Below, piece by piece: positions 15,328-22,283 of a DNA stretch of 64,000 nt. A program made the position numbers and the translations under genes. Every line of letters starts with the position of its first letter. Position 1 is the first letter of the stretch. The notes below the pieces were generated by a model, which worked only from the letters and a program-made list of their open reading frames with translations, searched no databases and was not told where the DNA came from. The DNA is from Sphingobacteriales bacterium 39-19. GTDB lineage: Bacteria > Bacteroidota > Bacteroidia > Chitinophagales > Chitinophagaceae. The stretch spans positions 1 to 64,000 of the forward strand of contig MKTX01000012.1 in NCBI GenBank assembly GCA_001898465.1. The letters are read 5' to 3'.

Positions 15328-15759
15328 ATGCATATACAAATTATTAATGGACCCAATTTAAATTTATTGGGGAGCCGTGAAACCGAAATGTATGGGAACG
15401 AAAAATTTGAAACTTTTTTGGAGCGGCTTAAAAAAACATACCCCGGTATTGTATTTAGTTATGTACAAACCAATATTGAGGGTGAAATGATAAATGCCAT
15501 ACAGGAAGCAGCCATGCATGCCCATGCCATTATCCTAAACCCGGCCGGTTACACGCACACTTCTGTAGCTATTGGCGATGCCATTGCGGCTATTAAAATA
15601 CCGGTGATAGAAGTGCATATCTCCAATATTTTTTGCCGTGAAGAGTTCCGTAAAATTTCACATGTATCTGCTAAAGCAGTAGGGGTAATTAGTGGGCTTG
15701 GATTAAAGGGGTATGAGTTGGCGGTAAATTATTTTGCTACCATGAATAAAGAAAGGTAG
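15328..15759 (+). CDS. aroQ: Type II 3-dehydroquinate dehydratase
   Basis: This 143-residue enzyme performs step three of the shikimate pathway, 3-dehydroquinate to 3-dehydroshikimate. Type II motifs are visible: INGPNLNLLGSRE at the N-terminus, the lid Tyr in EMYGNEKF, QTNIEGEMINAIQEA, NPAGYTHTSVAI and EVHISNIFCREEFR with the catalytic His. Length fits the dodecameric family (about 145). It stands alone between the nusG terminator and the convergent Fe-S oxidoreductase. Confidence 0.95.
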   Translation: MHIQIINGPNLNLLGSRETEMYGNEKFETFLERLKKTYPGIVFSYVQTNIEGEMINAIQEAAMHAHAIILNPAGYTHTSVAIGDAIAAIKIPVIEVHISNIFCREEFRKISHVSAKAVGVISGLGLKGYELAVNYFATMNKER

Positions 15760-15894
15760 GGCGTACTTATAAATAAGGTATATATCTCCCCGGCTAAGGA
15801 ATAAAATTTGAATTGGATGATGATGCCCTGGCTTTAATACAAATAGCTGCTAAAATAACTTATATAAAATCTGGCGCTCAGTTATATCATACTG

Positions 15895-17214
15895 TTAGCC
15901 CTCCATTTCAGTAGCCCACTTATCACGGTCATCGGGGCTCATCTTCCAGGGTGCAAAATTGTTTTCGATATTGCTGAACATGCTGTTCCATTCCTGCGGG
16001 GCATTGCTTTCTTCCATGATCAGGTTTCGCCTAAGTTCTAAAATAATATCCAGGGGGCTAATGCTTACCGGGCATTCCTGTACACAGGCATTACAGGTAG
16101 TGCAGGCTCTTAATTCTTCTGTAGTAATATAATGATGTAACAGCGTTTTATTATCATCTTTAAAAACGCCTCCATTTGCTTTTATGTTTCGGCCCACCTC
16201 TTCAGCCCGGTCCCGGGTATCCATCATTATTTTTCTTGGACTGAGTAATTTGCCGGTGATATTTGCCGGGCAGGCAGCGCTACACCGGCCACATTCTGTG
16301 CAGCTATAAGCATCTAATAAATTTTTCCAACTTAAGTCCATGATGTCTTTTGCCCCAAATTTTACAGGAGCCGCCTCACCGGTAGGAGCCAGTTCCGGCT
16401 GCATCATATATTTTACTTCATTTTGAATGGATTCCATATTATCCATTTCGCCCATTGGCTTTAACCGGGCAAAATACGCATTGGGGAAAGCTAATAAAAT
16501 ATGGAGATGCTTGCTATAAGGCAGGTAATTTAAAAAGGCCAGGATACCTATAATATGAAGCCACCAGGCACTTCGCTCAATCCATACCAAACTGGTGGAG
16601 GGCATATTTTGAAACAGGGGAAGCAGCAAACTGCTAATAGCGAAATCACCGGTGTTTTTATAATGTTCATGTGCTTGTAATTGCAATGACCTGTCTGTAG
16701 CATTCATGGTTAAAAAGAGCGTCATTAATACAATCTCCGTAATAAGAATATAATTGGCATCACTATGGGGCCATCCATCTAAGTCTTTACTGATAAATCT
16801 TTTTAATTTGATGCCATTACGCCTTATTAAAAAAATGCTGCAGGCAATGATTACAAGCAGGGCCAATACTTCAAACGCATTGATCAAAACAGGATATAAA
16901 TTTCCCAATGGAGATAAAAAAAGGCGATGGGTACCCAGTAAGCCATCCAATATAATTTCCAGTACTTCAATATTTATAATGATAAACCCGGCATAAACAA
17001 ATAAATGCAGGATGGCGACCAAAGGATTTCTAAACATTTTCTTTTGCCCCAATGCCAGTAAAAAAACATTTTTCCAGCGAAGGCCGGGCTGATCTGTCAG
17101 GTCTTCCTGGGTGCCCAATAAAATATTCTTTCTTATTTGTATAATATTTTTTGCAAAAAGCCAGCTGGCATAAGCCAGGATACAAAAGAATAAGATTTGT
17201 GGCAAAATGTGCAT
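15895..17214 (-). CDS. Membrane-bound (Fe-S) oxidoreductase, heterodisulfide-reductase HdrC/E-like
   Basis: This 439-residue protein has an N-terminal membrane half with about five helices resembling a NarI/HdrE cytochrome-b-type domain. The C-terminal half has two 4Fe-4S motifs, CTECGRCSAACP (about residue 300) and CTTCNACVQECP (about residue 365). It likely moves electrons between a soluble partner and the quinone pool. In many Bacteroidota a CCG-domain (Fe-S) protein follows directly as the partner. Here the next gene is convergent aroQ, so the partner must be elsewhere or missing. The exact reaction is unknown. Confidence 0.75.
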   Translation of the reverse strand: MHILPQILFFCILAYASWLFAKNIIQIRKNILLGTQEDLTDQPGLRWKNVFLLALGQKKMFRNPLVAILHLFVYAGFIIINIEVLEIILDGLLGTHRLFLSPLGNLYPVLINAFEVLALLVIIACSIFLIRRNGIKLKRFISKDLDGWPHSDANYILITEIVLMTLFLTMNATDRSLQLQAHEHYKNTGDFAISSLLLPLFQNMPSTSLVWIERSAWWLHIIGILAFLNYLPYSKHLHILLAFPNAYFARLKPMGEMDNMESIQNEVKYMMQPELAPTGEAAPVKFGAKDIMDLSWKNLLDAYSCTECGRCSAACPANITGKLLSPRKIMMDTRDRAEEVGRNIKANGGVFKDDNKTLLHHYITTEELRACTTCNACVQECPVSISPLDIILELRRNLIMEESNAPQEWNSMFSNIENNFAPWKMSPDDRDKWATEMEG

Positions 17215-17267
17215 GATACAATGAATTTAGAGCTAAGATAAAATATTTGCTGCTATGAGCGTTATTC

Positions 17268-17864
17268 TTATGCGTGAATAAATTCGGGGAAATGTTTTTT
17301 TTCAATCTCACGCCACTCTGTTTTTATGATACTAAAAAAGACAGAATCTCTTAAACTGCCATCATCATTAATTATATGATGGCGAAAGACTCCTTCTTGC
17401 GTAGCGCCGATTTTTAAAATGGCTCCCCTGGATTTGTAATTTATGGCAGCTGTCTTAAGTTCTATCCTGTTTAAGCCAATGGTATCAAAACCATACTGTA
17501 ACAACAGGTGTTTACAGGCTTTATTAATGCCTGTTCTTTGAACGGCAGGGTGGTACCAGGTCCATCCTATTTCGGCCCTTTTATGCTCTTTAACAATATT
17601 GCCAAAGCGGGTGCAGCCCACAAAAGTATGTGAAGGCTTATCATAAACTGCAAAGGGGCAGCTTTGGTTGTTTTCTTTTTCTTTTAAAGCCGTATGAAAA
17701 TAAAGTTCAAAGGCTTGTTTCGTTTTTATTTTTTGAATGGTAAATTCCCATATTTCAGGATGGGATGCTACTTCCCATAAATCGTTGAAATGTTCTGGTC
17801 GCAAGGGTCTCAATATAGCCCTTTGGTTTTCTAATGAAATGGGTATGATGTATGGATCAGGCAT
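17268..17864 (-). CDS. GNAT family N-acetyltransferase, RimJ/RimL-like
   Basis: This 198-residue protein has the RimJ/RimL layout: ENQRAILRPLRPEHFNDLW near the start, EIGWTWYHPAVQRTGINKAC as the acetyl-CoA binding region, and LNRIELKTAAINYKSRGAI near the C-terminus. The family acetylates N-terminal amines or small molecules; the substrate here is unknown. I chose the ATG at 17864, which overlaps the upstream NUDIX gene by 8 bp. The frame is open farther upstream, but those residues have no family resemblance. It is probably co-transcribed with the NUDIX gene. Confidence 0.75.
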   Translation of the reverse strand: MPDPYIIPISLENQRAILRPLRPEHFNDLWEVASHPEIWEFTIQKIKTKQAFELYFHTALKEKENNQSCPFAVYDKPSHTFVGCTRFGNIVKEHKRAEIGWTWYHPAVQRTGINKACKHLLLQYGFDTIGLNRIELKTAAINYKSRGAILKIGATQEGVFRHHIINDDGSLRDSVFFSIIKTEWREIEKKHFPEFIHA

Positions 17865-18309
17865 GGTTTTTAAGGATGTGGGTAACATGTTTATCAATGG
17901 GCAGGCTAAGTTCATTTTCATTTAATAAGTGCCAGTCAATAAACCGGAAACATTCGGGTATATTCTTATTATTTGATATTTGGATGGGATCAAAATCAAA
18001 TGCCTTTATATGCAAAGGAACGGTAATAGGAGCCAGGGCTTTTACAAAATAATAAATACTGATGATTTGGTGAGCCGGGTTAAATGCGCTTTGCTGATAA
18101 AAATCTGTTGTATAAATATGATCGCCCACCCGGACAGGGAGTTGCAACTCTTCCCTAAATTCCCTTTCTAAACAAGTGCGTGTACCTTCTCCCAATTCTA
18201 AGCCTCCACCGGGAAACTTAGTGTAGTACTTACCCTGTATATATTCATCACTTAAGAGTACTTGTTTTTTGTCATTGATCAAGATGCCATATACCCGGAT
18301 ATTGAACAT
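17857..18309 (-). CDS. NUDIX hydrolase
   Basis: This 150-residue protein has a Nudix box beginning GGGLELGEGTRTCLEREF and continuing REELQLPV (about residues 34-60). The metal-binding RE and EE residues are intact, but the usual Gly near the end of the box is Leu (EELQL). The family hydrolyses nucleoside diphosphates linked to other groups; the substrate cannot be read from the sequence. It overlaps the GNAT gene by 8 bp and follows corA by 2 bp, so corA, NUDIX and GNAT may form one operon. Confidence 0.85.
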   Translation of the reverse strand: MFNIRVYGILINDKKQVLLSDEYIQGKYYTKFPGGGLELGEGTRTCLEREFREELQLPVRVGDHIYTTDFYQQSAFNPAHQIISIYYFVKALAPITVPLHIKAFDFDPIQISNNKNIPECFRFIDWHLLNENELSLPIDKHVTHILKNHA

Positions 18310-18311
18310 TT

Positions 18312-19250
18312 TTATTTTTTATTACGAACAATAAAATTATAAATCGCATAACCAAGAATAATAAAGCAAATAACGAGGGGTATCCAAAAAGCAAAATGAG
18401 ATTGCTGAAATGGCAAGGGTACGTTCATGCCATAAATACTGGCAATTAAAACCGGTATGCTGAGTAAGATGGTAAGGGTAGCCAGCCGTTTTAAAACCTG
18501 GTTTTGGTTATTGCTTATGATGCTGGCAAAGGCATCGAGGGTACTGCTGAGAATATTGGTATAAGTATGAGCCGTTTCCAATGCCTGGCTGGTTTCAATC
18601 ACCAAATCATCCAGAAAATCTTTTTCAGTTTCATTTAGCAATAAGAAATTGGTACGGGCCAGTTTCATCATCAGCAATTCATTACTTCGTAATGCGGTTA
18701 CAAAATACACCAGGCTTTTTTGAATGCGCATTAATTGAAAAAGTTCTTCATTTCGATTGGAATCATACAATTTTTGTTCTAAAGAATTCCTGCGATTGTT
18801 TATTTCTTTTAAATATTCCTGGAAGTTAAATGTGATTTTTTCAAAAATTTTAAGCACCATCATGTTCTTATTATTGGGATGGCGGTTTTGAAAACTGTTT
18901 AGGAACTTTTTGATGGCTTCATTTTCAAATGAGTTTACGGTTACAATTTGGCCGGTGGTAAGTATGATACAAATAGGAATGGTAATATAAAATGCATCAC
19001 TTTCATTAAATGAATTATTTTCAGTAGGAGTTTTTATTACAATGAGCTTTACATTGTCTTCTACTTCATAACGGCTGCGTTCATCTATATCAAGAGAATC
19101 TTTTAAAAAATCAATCGGGATATCCAGAGTTGTGCTGAGTTCTGTAAATTCTTCCTGTTTCAGGGGGGGCAATACGTTTACCCAGGTGCCTGATGCGGGC
19201 TTATCTGTAGCCACTGTTTTTTTATCTTCTATATTAAAGTACTGTATCAT
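18312..19250 (-). CDS. corA: CorA-family divalent metal ion transporter
   Basis: This 312-residue protein has a large cytoplasmic N-terminal domain and two C-terminal membrane helices. The hallmark YGMN loop is present (IASIYGMNVPLPF, about residues 274-286). The C-terminus ends in basic residues (NFIVRNKK). CorA forms a pentameric Mg2+ (or Co2+/Ni2+) channel in the inner membrane. It may head an operon with the NUDIX and GNAT genes. Ion choice cannot be told from this sequence. Confidence 0.88.
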   Translation of the reverse strand: MIQYFNIEDKKTVATDKPASGTWVNVLPPLKQEEFTELSTTLDIPIDFLKDSLDIDERSRYEVEDNVKLIVIKTPTENNSFNESDAFYITIPICIILTTGQIVTVNSFENEAIKKFLNSFQNRHPNNKNMMVLKIFEKITFNFQEYLKEINNRRNSLEQKLYDSNRNEELFQLMRIQKSLVYFVTALRSNELLMMKLARTNFLLLNETEKDFLDDLVIETSQALETAHTYTNILSSTLDAFASIISNNQNQVLKRLATLTILLSIPVLIASIYGMNVPLPFQQSHFAFWIPLVICFIILGYAIYNFIVRNKK

Positions 19251-19283
19251 GTAAATGGGATAGAGGCAGTAAGTTATACTTTT

Positions 19284-20072
19284 TTAATCTTCCATAATTA
19301 TCTCACCTTTATATACAAAATTGGCGGGGCCGCATAACCATATATTTTCAAATACATCATCGGCTACTTTATTAAATTCTACACTCAGTACACCGCCCTG
19401 CGTTTTCACTTCTACCCGGTTAAAGCCCCGGTTATTATGGGCATGAATGAGGGCAGAAGCGGTTACGCCGGTACCACAGCTCATGGTTTCATCTTCTACG
19501 CCTCTTTCATAAGTACGTACAAAAATAGAATCATCATTGCCCGGTTCTACAAAATTTACATTGATGCCTTGTTCAGCAAAAGGTTTACTGTTTCTTATGG
19601 CACGGCCTTCTTCCACTACATCTACTTTGTCTATATTATTTGTCAGTTTTATATAATGGGGCGAACCGGTATCTACAAGGGCATACGTAGTATGTTCTTC
19701 TAACCCGTTTACATCTTTCATCTTTAAGCGAATATTCCCATAATTATCAATTTCGGCTTCATGGTCACCGTCGGGAGCTGTAAAATAATAAGTGTATTTA
19801 CTTATACCCTGGTCTTTAGCAAACTGAACCAAACACCGGCCCCCGTTGCCACACATGGTACTGGGGTTACCATCTGCATTAAAGTAAACCATTTTAAAGT
19901 CGTAACCCTCCATGTTTTCCAGCATGATGAGTCCATCGGCACCTACGCCAAAGCGGCGGTTACACATTTTATTAATTTGCTTTTGAGTGAGGCTGTCAAA
20001 TATTTTTTCCCTGTTATCAAGAATAATGAAGTCATTGCCTGTACCTTGATATTTATAAAACCGGATTTGCAT
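19284..20072 (-). CDS. dapF: Diaminopimelate epimerase
   Basis: This 262-residue enzyme interconverts LL- and meso-diaminopimelate for lysine and peptidoglycan synthesis. The two active-site cysteines are visible in TMCGNGGRCLVQ and ETMSCGTGVTAS. The start is typical (FYKYQGTGNDFIILDNR). Length is near the family norm of about 270. It lies 33 bp upstream of corA and 46 bp after the nucleoside phosphorylase gene, all on the minus strand. Confidence 0.95.
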   Translation of the reverse strand: MQIRFYKYQGTGNDFIILDNREKIFDSLTQKQINKMCNRRFGVGADGLIMLENMEGYDFKMVYFNADGNPSTMCGNGGRCLVQFAKDQGISKYTYYFTAPDGDHEAEIDNYGNIRLKMKDVNGLEEHTTYALVDTGSPHYIKLTNNIDKVDVVEEGRAIRNSKPFAEQGINVNFVEPGNDDSIFVRTYERGVEDETMSCGTGVTASALIHAHNNRGFNRVEVKTQGGVLSVEFNKVADDVFENIWLCGPANFVYKGEIIMED

Positions 20073-20118
20073 AACGAACTATTTGAATAAGAAAATAAGA
20101 TTTGAGATAAAATATACT

Positions 20119-20997
20119 TTATACATGCTGCTCTATTAATCCCAGTGTCTTTTTAATTAAGTTTTCAACTGCTGCTGTGCCATCTTTACTGAATTCTTTG
20201 CTGATTCGATTGGCCACAATAGCGCTTAAGGATAAACATTGATGGCCCAGTATTTTACCCATTCCATAAATAGCCGAGGTTTCCATTTCGAAATTAGCGA
20301 TACGGTGGTTGCCAAAATTAAAACTGGTAAGCCGGTCAATTAAATGAGGATGCGTGAGCCCCATACGCAATACCCGGCCTTGCGGCCCGTAAAAACCGGG
20401 GCAGGTTACTGTAATGCCCTGGTGGTAACCCGTAACAAATTGTTTAAGCAGGTTGATAGATGCGCCGGAAATATAGGGATGAGAAATACCCTGGTGAAGT
20501 TGGGTATGGGTGTTAAACGACTGGAGTATTTGTTTTTCTTCTTCATGATTTGAATGAATATAATAATTCAATAAATTATCCAGGCCAATGGCGTGGGTAC
20601 TGGCTACAAAATGATCTACCGGAATTTCAGCTTGTAAGGACCCGGCAGTGCCAATACGGATGATATTGAGTACGGTTAATTTTTCTTTAATTGTCCTGCT
20701 CTCAAAATCAATATTCACCAATGCATCCAGTTCATTAATTACAATATCAATATTATCGGGGCCAATGCCGGTGCTGGTAACCGAAATTCTTTTTTTACCT
20801 ATGTAACCGGTATGTGTTATAAATTCACGGTGTTGATTTTTAAATTCAATTTTATCAAAATATTTGCTCACTTCTTTTACCCGGTCAGGATCTCCCACAG
20901 TGATTATAGTATGCGCTATTTCTTCTGGCCTGCAATTGATGTGGTAGATGGCGCCACGATCATTAATGATTAATTCGGATGGAGCTATTTGGTTCAT
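20119..20997 (-). CDS. Nucleoside phosphorylase, uridine phosphorylase-like
   Basis: This 292-residue protein of the PNP/UDP family starts its domain with TIITVGDPDRVKEVSKYF and has SVTSTGIGPDNIDIVINE. It also has IRIGTAGSLQAEIPVDHF (phosphate-binding Arg-Ile-Gly-Thr) and ANFEMETSAIYGMGKILG (ribose-binding Met-Glu). These residues are those of uridine phosphorylase, which cleaves uridine to uracil and ribose 1-phosphate; other nucleosides are possible. A TAAACTTTG element sits 2 nt before the ATG, which may indicate leaderless transcription. Confidence 0.85.
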   Translation of the reverse strand: MNQIAPSELIINDRGAIYHINCRPEEIAHTIITVGDPDRVKEVSKYFDKIEFKNQHREFITHTGYIGKKRISVTSTGIGPDNIDIVINELDALVNIDFESRTIKEKLTVLNIIRIGTAGSLQAEIPVDHFVASTHAIGLDNLLNYYIHSNHEEEKQILQSFNTHTQLHQGISHPYISGASINLLKQFVTGYHQGITVTCPGFYGPQGRVLRMGLTHPHLIDRLTSFNFGNHRIANFEMETSAIYGMGKILGHQCLSLSAIVANRISKEFSKDGTAAVENLIKKTLGLIEQHV

Positions 20998-21024
20998 AAC
21001 AAAGTTTATTTTATCTTTTTTTCG

Positions 21025-21057
21025 TTTGAAAATATGGATAAAAATACCCTATTTTTG
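21025..21057 (+). promoter_or_regulatory. Promoter upstream of tRNA-Cys
   Basis: TTTG (21025-21028) and TATTTTTG (21050-21057) fit the -33/-7 pair with a 21-nt spacer. Transcription would start near 21062-21066, at the foot of a terminator-like hairpin and about 40 nt before tRNA-Cys. Confidence 0.6.
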
Positions 21058-21065
21058 CTACATCG

Positions 21066-21099
21066 TAAATCAACCTGAATGATAGGTTGATTTTTTTTC
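21066..21099 (+). terminator. Terminator-like hairpin in the tRNA-Cys leader
   Basis: AAATCAACCT pairs perfectly with AGGTTGATTT around GAATGAT, followed by a run of eight T. No plus-strand gene precedes it. It lies between the promoter at 21025-21057 and the tRNA, so it is either an attenuator or a very short transcript's terminator. Confidence 0.6.
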
Positions 21100-21105
21100 A
21101 AACCA

Positions 21106-21176
21106 GGTCCTTTGGCCGAGTGGCTAGGCAAAGCTCTGCAAAAGCTTCTACAGCGGTTCGAATCCGCTAGGGACCT
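21106..21176 (+). tRNA. tRNA-Cys (GCA)
   Basis: The acceptor is GGTCCTT/AGGGACC with one T-G pair and discriminator T. The anticodon stem is AAGCT/AGCTT with loop CTGCAAA, giving anticodon GCA. The T arm is AGCGGTTCGAATCCGCT. No CCA is encoded. Confidence 0.95.
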
Positions 21177-21179
21177 CTA

Positions 21180-21215
21180 AAAGGCTTGTAAGCAACCCTT
21201 ATAAGCCTTTAATTT
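21180..21215 (+). terminator. Terminator after tRNA-Cys
   Basis: A 13-bp stem (21180-21192 with 21198-21210) with one G-T pair and loop CAACC is followed by AATTTT. It separates tRNA-Cys from the small membrane protein gene. Confidence 0.6.
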
Positions 21216-21222
21216 TAATAGG

Positions 21223-21615
21223 ATGAAATATAGTAAATGGGTAGGCTTATTCATTTGTATTGCTTTAATGGCAGTATGCTTTTTGCCCTGGACCTATCAT
21301 GCAGATGTACATAAAAATTTCACTGGTTTTTTTTCACAAAACAATGCTTATGGAAAGCCGGGAAAGTTTATTATCTTTTTAACCCTGCTTAGTGGTTTGT
21401 TGATAATAATACCCAAACTTTGGGCAAAGAGAACACATATATTTATAGCCGGTATTTTAGTTGCCTATGCTATTAAAACCTATATTTTATATACCTCCTG
21501 CTATAATGCCTACTGCCCCGAAAAAAAGCCGGGTATTTTCCTAATGATAGGGCTGTCCTTTCTTCTTTTTATCATATCCCTGGTACCCGATATGAAGCTA
21601 AAAAATAAAGATTAA
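21223..21615 (+). CDS. Small four-helix membrane protein of unknown function
   Basis: This 130-residue protein has four hydrophobic helices: near residues 7-23, 48-62, 68-88 and 101-120. A conserved-looking YTSCYNAYCPEKKPG loop with two cysteines lies before the last helix. I do not recognise a named family. It begins 12 bp after the tRNA-Cys terminator and is convergent with dps. The ATG at 21223 is well supported by the basic MKYSK start before the first helix. Confidence 0.65.
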   Translation: MKYSKWVGLFICIALMAVCFLPWTYHADVHKNFTGFFSQNNAYGKPGKFIIFLTLLSGLLIIIPKLWAKRTHIFIAGILVAYAIKTYILYTSCYNAYCPEKKPGIFLMIGLSFLLFIISLVPDMKLKNKD

Positions 21616-21618
21616 CTT

Positions 21619-22089
21619 TTATCTTAAATAGCTTCTCAGCATCCAGGCCATTTTTTCATGTTGCTTTAGCAGGCCTGTAGCAAAATCTGAACTCCCTATA
21701 TCTTTATACTTTTCATCGAAAGTTTTAATAAGCTTCCTGAGTTCCTGTACAATAATTTCATGATCGCTGGCCAGGTTTTCTATTTGCTCTTCTTGCTTTG
21801 TGGGTACTTCCGGTTCTTCTAAGGAGGCGAGTTTGAGTATTTCTTTTAAACGTCCTTCAGCAAAATGGCCAATGGTCCTGATTCGTTCAGCTATTTCATC
21901 AATGATGCGGGCCAGTTCGGTATATTGAGCTTCATATAGTTTATGAAATTCCATAAAACTGGGGCCTTCTACGCTCCAATGATAACTCCGGGTTTTATTG
22001 TATAATACATGTTCGCTGGCAAGAACTTTATTGAGTTCCAGAGCTACTGCCTGCCTGTTTTTTTCGGTAATGCCGATATTTACTTTCAT
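21619..22089 (-). CDS. dps: Dps-family ferritin-like protein
   Basis: This 156-residue four-helix protein forms 12-subunit shells that oxidise and store iron and protect DNA. The inter-subunit ferroxidase residues appear in KTRSYHWSVEGPSFMEFHKL and EAQYTELARIIDEIAERIR. Length fits the Dps/starvation-inducible group (about 155). It stands alone. Together with oxyR-katA at 57-60 kb it belongs to oxidative stress defence, but no OxyR-like site was seen just upstream. Confidence 0.9.
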   Translation of the reverse strand: MKVNIGITEKNRQAVALELNKVLASEHVLYNKTRSYHWSVEGPSFMEFHKLYEAQYTELARIIDEIAERIRTIGHFAEGRLKEILKLASLEEPEVPTKQEEQIENLASDHEIIVQELRKLIKTFDEKYKDIGSSDFATGLLKQHEKMAWMLRSYLR

Positions 22090-22238
22090 AATTAATAAAA
22101 TTTAGTATAACTATACGTTCAAAGTTGATGCCACGATATTGGCTGCCAATATTTCATAGTAACCTGTTTCTGAAATTCATTGAGTATAGGCTTTATGTAG
22201 ACCGGGGTATTGAAAAGGATTATTCCGGGGTATAAAAA

Positions 22239-22264
22239 AAGCTGCTCAAAAATTGAGCAGCTTG
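22239..22264 (-). terminator. Rho-independent terminator after rpsA
   Basis: AAGCTGCTCAA pairs with TTGAGCAGCTT around a short A/T loop. On the minus strand it is followed by a T run (TTTTTTT), 20 bp after the rpsA stop. Confidence 0.9.
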
Positions 22265-22283
22265 TACTTTATTTTAAAAAGGA

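Noticed and set aside
15760-15894. Open frame of about 39 codons after aroQ (GIKFELDDDALALIQIAAK and on)
   Set aside because: It has no ATG start and no recognisable similarity; it may be a remnant, but nothing supports a gene.
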